From Gnetum montanum (Eukaryota > Streptophyta > Gnetopsida > Gnetales > Gnetaceae): a stretch of DNA of 64,000 nt. The notes beneath the pieces were generated by a model that saw nothing but the letters and a program-made list of their open reading frames with translations, searched no databases and was not told the DNA's origin. Location: positions 335,448-399,447 of the forward strand of contig MNCI01011487.1 of NCBI GenBank assembly GCA_015680685.1, read 5' to 3'. A program made the position numbers and the translations under genes. Each line of letters opens with the position of its first letter. Within the stretch, counting starts at the first letter, position 1. This document shows positions 59,871-64,000 of this stretch, piece by piece.

Positions 59871-61140
59871 TCAGCATAGGTGGCCATCTTTCCCATGACT
59901 AAGTTGTAAGGGAGAGATCTGAAATAATGAGCAAGGTTGCCCGTTGGAGGAGGTGTAACTTGGACTGGCTATTGTGGATTCACGGAAAGGTTTTGTTTGT
60001 TGTACATTAACCAATAACCTTTTATCCAGGCTGTCAGGCTTATATATCATCATGGCTCCAGAGGGGAAGGTAGTATAAATAATATAAGGTCCTTCCCACA
60101 AGGTTTGAAACTTTGTACATTGGGGTACATGCATGGGGTTCCAGTAAAGGATCTTATCTCCTGGTTGGTACCTAAACCTTCAGATCCTTAAGTCATGACG
60201 CTGTTTACTGTGTGCCTTATGCAACTCATTTAATGATAGTGTAACCAATCTATTCTCGTCTAATACATTCAAAGTTTCTAACTGTTGTTTTTGTGCTAGG
60301 TCGAGATCCAGGTGAAGTTCGCAAGCCATGGATAGTGTACGGAGCTCATTCTGTATGGGGAGTTTTGGAAGTTTCCCGTACACTAGCTCATAGGGAGAAT
60401 ATCCTGTAGGGAGCTTCCAAGTGGAATGATACACCCAAAGAGTGTCGTTCAGTTTCGTGCTCCAGTCTCGCCTAAATTTGCTAATTGTTCATGTTAATAT
60501 TCTTGTAATCTCCCTATTAGTAACCTCGGCTTGACTATTAGCTTGGGGGTGGTAAGGTGTGGTCAGTTTATGCTCAACCCCTAAGCATTGCATCAGTTTC
60601 CGAAAGGTTGCACTTGTAAAATGTGTTCCATTATCAGAAATGAGCACACGTGGCACACCAAACCTGTTAACGATTTGTTGTTATACAAATTGTGCAACTG
60701 TAGATGATGTGCAGTCTGTTATAGCGGCTGCTTCAACCCATTTGGTTAAGTAATCAACATCAGCGATTATATATGCTTTTCCATTGGACATTGGTGTAAT
60801 CAGTCCCATAAAATCTATTCCCTAGGTATCGAAGGGTTCTAAAGGCTGAATCCATTGTTGCAGATCCTCCATTCTAGCAATCATTCCCCCATCACGTTGG
60901 CAACACTCACAGGATTGGGAGAAATGATGGGCATCCCAAAATAATGTTGGCCAATAATATCCTGCAAGCAGGACCTTAGTAGCCGTTCGTCTCCCAGCAT
61001 AATGACCCCCACAGGGACCCTCATGAGCATCTTGGAGAACTTTTAATTGATCTTGATCAGGCACACACCATCAAACCAAGCCATCAAGGTAGACTTTATA
61101 AAGTTATCCCTTGATTTCCATGAAGTACTTGGTTTTGTGA
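59871..61140 (-). pseudogene. Integrase of copy D
   Basis: The zinc domain (61064-60870) has an intact H-H-C-C: HEGPCGGHYAGRRTATKV and SCECCQRDG. The catalytic core (60840-60440) keeps all three acidic residues in the blocks IDFMGLITPMSNGKAYII, LISDNGTHFTS and ANSQAEVTNREI. The C-terminal domain carries HSTWKLPTGYSPYELVYGKL and LWEGPYIIYTTFPSGAM. Three stops remain (near 60680, 60500 and 61135), one likely from CAA to TAA. This would insert the element DNA if repaired by nature, but as found it is interrupted. Confidence 0.88.
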
Positions 61141-61148
61141 AGAAATTG

Positions 61149-62640
61149 TTATTTCTTCCTAAAGTCCAACTCCTGTGGTATTTGTTGGGAAGTGAGATAG
61201 GTAAGAATGCTACTATACCAATTTCTTTCCATGGGTTGATTATTTACTACACCAGCAAAGAGGGTTTCATCAGGAAAATGGTCAGATACAACGTATTCAT
61301 CCTCTTTGTTGTCCCACCGCAATCGATATAGGTGATCAATGACTACATTATCGGTGCCTTTACGGTCTACTATGGTTAAGTTGAACTCTTGAAGAATTAC
61401 CAACCAACGTATAATACGTGGGCTAACCATTGGCTTGTTCATAAGGAACCTAATTGCACTATGATATATATGGATGTATACTTTGTAACCCAATACATAT
61501 TGCCTAAATTTATCTAGTGCAAACACTATAGTCATTAATTCCTTTTTTGTAGTCGTGTAGTTAAGTTGTGCACTGGTGATACTCTTACTGGCATAGTGGA
61601 TGTAATAAGGTCGTTTTTGTTCATCTAATTGTGTCAGTACAGCTCCTAAGGCATAGTTAGATGCATCGGTCATGATATGGAATGGCCTAGACCAGTCAGG
61701 GGCTTGTAAAATGGGGGTTTCCACAAGCCTCTGTTTGAGGGTTTGGAATGCTCGTTCACATTCCCTAATCCATTCAAATGGTGCATCTTTTTTCGTTAAT
61801 TCTACCAACGGTTTGGCAACTTTGGAGAAGTTTGCGATAAACCTCCTGTAGTAGCCAGTGTGTCCAAGGAATGACCTAATTTCTTTAACGGTCTCTGGTT
61901 GTTGGGTAATTCTTTGGATGACTTTAATTTTTTCTGGATCCACCTCAATTCTTGATTGTGAAATTTTGTGGCCTAGTACGATGCCCTCTTGAGCCATCAA
62001 ATGACTCTTTTGCTAGTTGAGCTTGAGGTTGGTTTCAACACATCGTTTCAATACTTGATCTAATCGGTCGAGGGCTTGATCAAAGCTCGTCCCATAAGTG
62101 GAGAAGTCGTCCATGAAGACTTCTACTCCGTTACCTATTTGCTATTGAAAGATGGTTAGAACTAATCGTTGGAACGTGGCAGGTGCATTGCATAAGCCAA
62201 AAGGCATTTGTTTGTATGCAAACATTGCCCAAGGACTGATGAACATTGTTTTGGCTTGGTCTTCTAGCGCAATTTGTATTTGGTTGTACCCACTATATCC
62301 ATCCAAAAAACTATAATAGTGATGCCCTGCTATAGTTTCTAAGACTTGGTCAACAAATGGCAATGTGAAGTGGTCTTTGAATGTTGCCATATTTAATAGC
62401 CTAAAATCTATACATACCCTCCATTTACCTCCTTTTTTCGGTATGATGACAAGAGGACTAACCCATTCACTGTCAATGATAGGGTAAATGAACCCAGCCT
62501 TGAGAAGCTGCTCTAGCTCCTCTTTGACTATTTATTTTAACTTTGGGTTCAATCACCTCTAGGGTTGTTTGCGAGGCTTCATAGAGGGGTCTGTGTAAAT
62601 CCTATGTTGGCATATCCTAGGATCTATTTTGGTTAGTTTG
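61149..62640 (-). pseudogene. Reverse transcriptase-RNase H of copy D
   Basis: RT starts about 62600 with a PKLKQ-like stretch, then VIPKKGGKWRVCIDFRLLN near 62430 and YYSFLDGYSGYNQIQIALED near 62300. The catalytic box FMDD lies at 62106-62117, intact. From 62000 to 61152 the frame is open for 283 codons: GHTGYYRRFIANFSKVAKPL, the RNase H start ILQAPDWSRPFHIMTDASNY, and KELMTIVFALDKFRQYVLGY. Two stops lie between 62150 and 62010, and one Asn/Asp position in RNase H (IYHSAIRFL) departs from the usual D-H. Athila/Tat-like by motif. Confidence 0.9.
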
Positions 62641-64000
62641 AGGTATGACCAGGCAAAGGTTGTTGACCACTTGTTTATCATCTTTAGCAAACTTTCTTTT
62701 TGCTTGGGTGCAAGCTTTGTGTTGATGATCATCGATTTTTCATTTTTAAGGGTCACATATTCCAAAACTGTGGGTAACGGTTTTAAATCGAGGGGCTCTT
62801 GTTTAAACTCCTCAAGAATCTCCAACTTTTCCCAATTGATGTTTTCGGAGTTATAGACTGGAAGTTGGCAATGGACTTGCTCTAGTATATCTGTGCTTTC
62901 AATGTAAGCACTAATTATTCCCTCAGCTAGTTCCATGTAGGTTGTTGAGTTGCTCTCTTTATCAACCATCAGCCACTGGGTGTTTTCTTGTTGTGTGGCT
63001 ATCACTTATAGGCACTTTTGGATGTCAACATCCTGTGCACACTAATTGCATGCAGGCAATGTTAAACTTTGCATCACCTATGATTTCTGCACACAATGAC
63101 ACCCCGTGTCACTATATGTGATGCATGGAACTCTTTTCCTCTCAATTTTCCAAAAATTATTTGTCTTGGATATTTCTAGGGAAAGGTTGCAGATTCCTAG
63201 GCGTGCGTCGATTATATTTAGCCATGCCCTTTCCATTATAATTGGGAAATTCCCTTTGTCATTGTTTATTTGGATTACTAGGAAATTGGCTAGATATGAC
63301 CATCCACCGATAGTCGTAACAATGTCCTCAACCTGTCCCAAAGGAATAGCGATGGATTGGTCAGCCAGCTCTAGGCAAACATTGCTCTTCTTGAGTGGAG
63401 GTAGGTTCTAGGTTTTATACAGTTCTTGTGAGATTAAGTTGACCCCAAAACCCAAGTCGAGGAGAGCCTTATGGGGTTCATTCCTAGTGACTTGGAGATA
63501 AATTAGGGGGACTCCCAGATCCGATAATTTCTTTGGAAGGTGGCTAACCTTGATCCAGTCGGTTACTGTATGTGTTAACATAATTGTATGCATTGGACGT
63601 GATTTCTCTATCAAAGGGTTTCCCAAAACCTTATTTGGTATGGGGGTGTTAGGATGCTCAACCACTTGTGAAGGCGAAGGCTTAGTTGGATTGTTGATCC
63701 TAAGGAAGGGTCTTTTTGGTGTATGATTGTTAGAACCAACGGATATTGGAGGATTGGGAGCCCTCGCAGTGTTGGGTTGTTGCGGTTGAGTGGGATTTAC
63801 TTTAGGCTTTGTTGGAGCGATTGGTGGTGGGGCTACTAGTGCAAGAGATGCGGATGGAATTGGAGGATAGTGTGGGTATGGAGCGTTTCCTGAAGGAGAA
63901 GGAGTCCTAAAATACTCCTGAACTTGGTAGTAACGTGGAGGGTTTATGTGACCCATAGAGTCACCTGGGGACTGTGGGTGTTGCCACTGCTAATGTTGTC
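62559..64000 (-). pseudogene. Gag linker, protease and connector of copy D
   Basis: The linker (63956-63600) is rich in Pro, Asn and Gln. The protease follows with HTVTDWIKVSHLPKKLSDLG and the line ALLDLGFGVNLISQ near 63445: the D-S-G Ser is Leu (TCG to TTG, a CpG transition). A stop at about 63410 splits it from the second half (63341-63081; FPIIMERAWLNIIDARLGIC). The connector (63005-62562) is open for 148 codons. The N-terminal gag is outside the window. Confidence 0.85.

Larger units (their letters stand above)
57276..64000 (-). mobile_element. Ty3/gypsy copy D, best-preserved pol, 5' part outside the window
   Basis: Reading from 64000 leftward: the end of the gag linker, protease, RT, RNase H, integrase, a 1.9 kb 3' UTR and a truncated 3' LTR. 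Frames are longer than in A-C (283 codons across RT-RNase H), and only a handful of stops and one or two shifts interrupt pol, so it is the youngest or least methylation-damaged copy. gag and the 5' LTR lie beyond the right edge. Confidence 0.9.

Noticed and set aside
1-64000. tRNA, rRNA or organelle-derived segments
   Set aside because: No cloverleaf-type or conserved rRNA stretches were recognised by eye; a covariance-model scan was not possible.

Overview
The window looks like repeat-dense nuclear DNA of a large-genome seed plant. It is AT-rich and holds nested and decayed LTR retrotransposons, an integrated pararetrovirus of the Caulimoviridae and a long satellite-like array. No prokaryotic gene organisation is visible. 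A gymnosperm or another giant plant genome would fit, but the species cannot be named from the sequence.

Layout, left to right. 1-3746: 3' part of a Ty3/gypsy element (copy A, +). 3747-12170: second copy of the same family (copy B, +) from its 5' UTR to a complete 3' LTR, joined to A with no LTR between. 12171-15247: 3' half of a Ty1/copia element (+), apparently the target into which A/B inserted. 15248-18249: a stretch with little transposon signal that contains a possible small two-exon gene. 18480-20990: a decayed reading frame on the minus strand (retroelement-like, coiled coil). 22099-22645: an inverted piece of the A/B LTR fused to a rearranged pararetrovirus fragment (22650-23630). 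24006-32510: an 8.5 kb array of about 14 higher-order units of about 600 bp, each made of a unique segment plus many 20-33 bp minisatellite units. 33486-34060: a second unidentified minus-strand relic. 34100-34790 (+) and 34790-40377 (-): two pararetrovirus segments in opposite orientation; the minus one is an almost complete polyprotein (movement protein, coiled coil, coat protein with zinc knuckle, protease, RT, RNase H). 42212-42838: 18 copies of a 35 bp repeat. 45110-54110: an older minus-strand Ty3 relic (copy E) split by a younger insertion, copy C (45794-52716), which has both LTRs, a tRNA-Asp-type primer site and gag-protease but has lost RT, RNase H and integrase. 56718-57975: two LTRs head to head around an ambiguous base. 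57976-64000: copy D (-), the best-preserved pol of the family, running off the right edge.

None of the mobile elements is intact. Copies A-E belong to one Ty3/gypsy family with Athila/Tat-type pol and LTRs bounded by TGATGAG/CTCATCA. Most premature stops are TAG where a relative has Gln or Trp, which is what cytosine methylation at CHG sites followed by deamination would leave. All four legible protease copies A-D have a damaged D-S-G active site. The only possible cellular gene is the 60-residue two-exon candidate at 16133-18249, and it is weakly supported.
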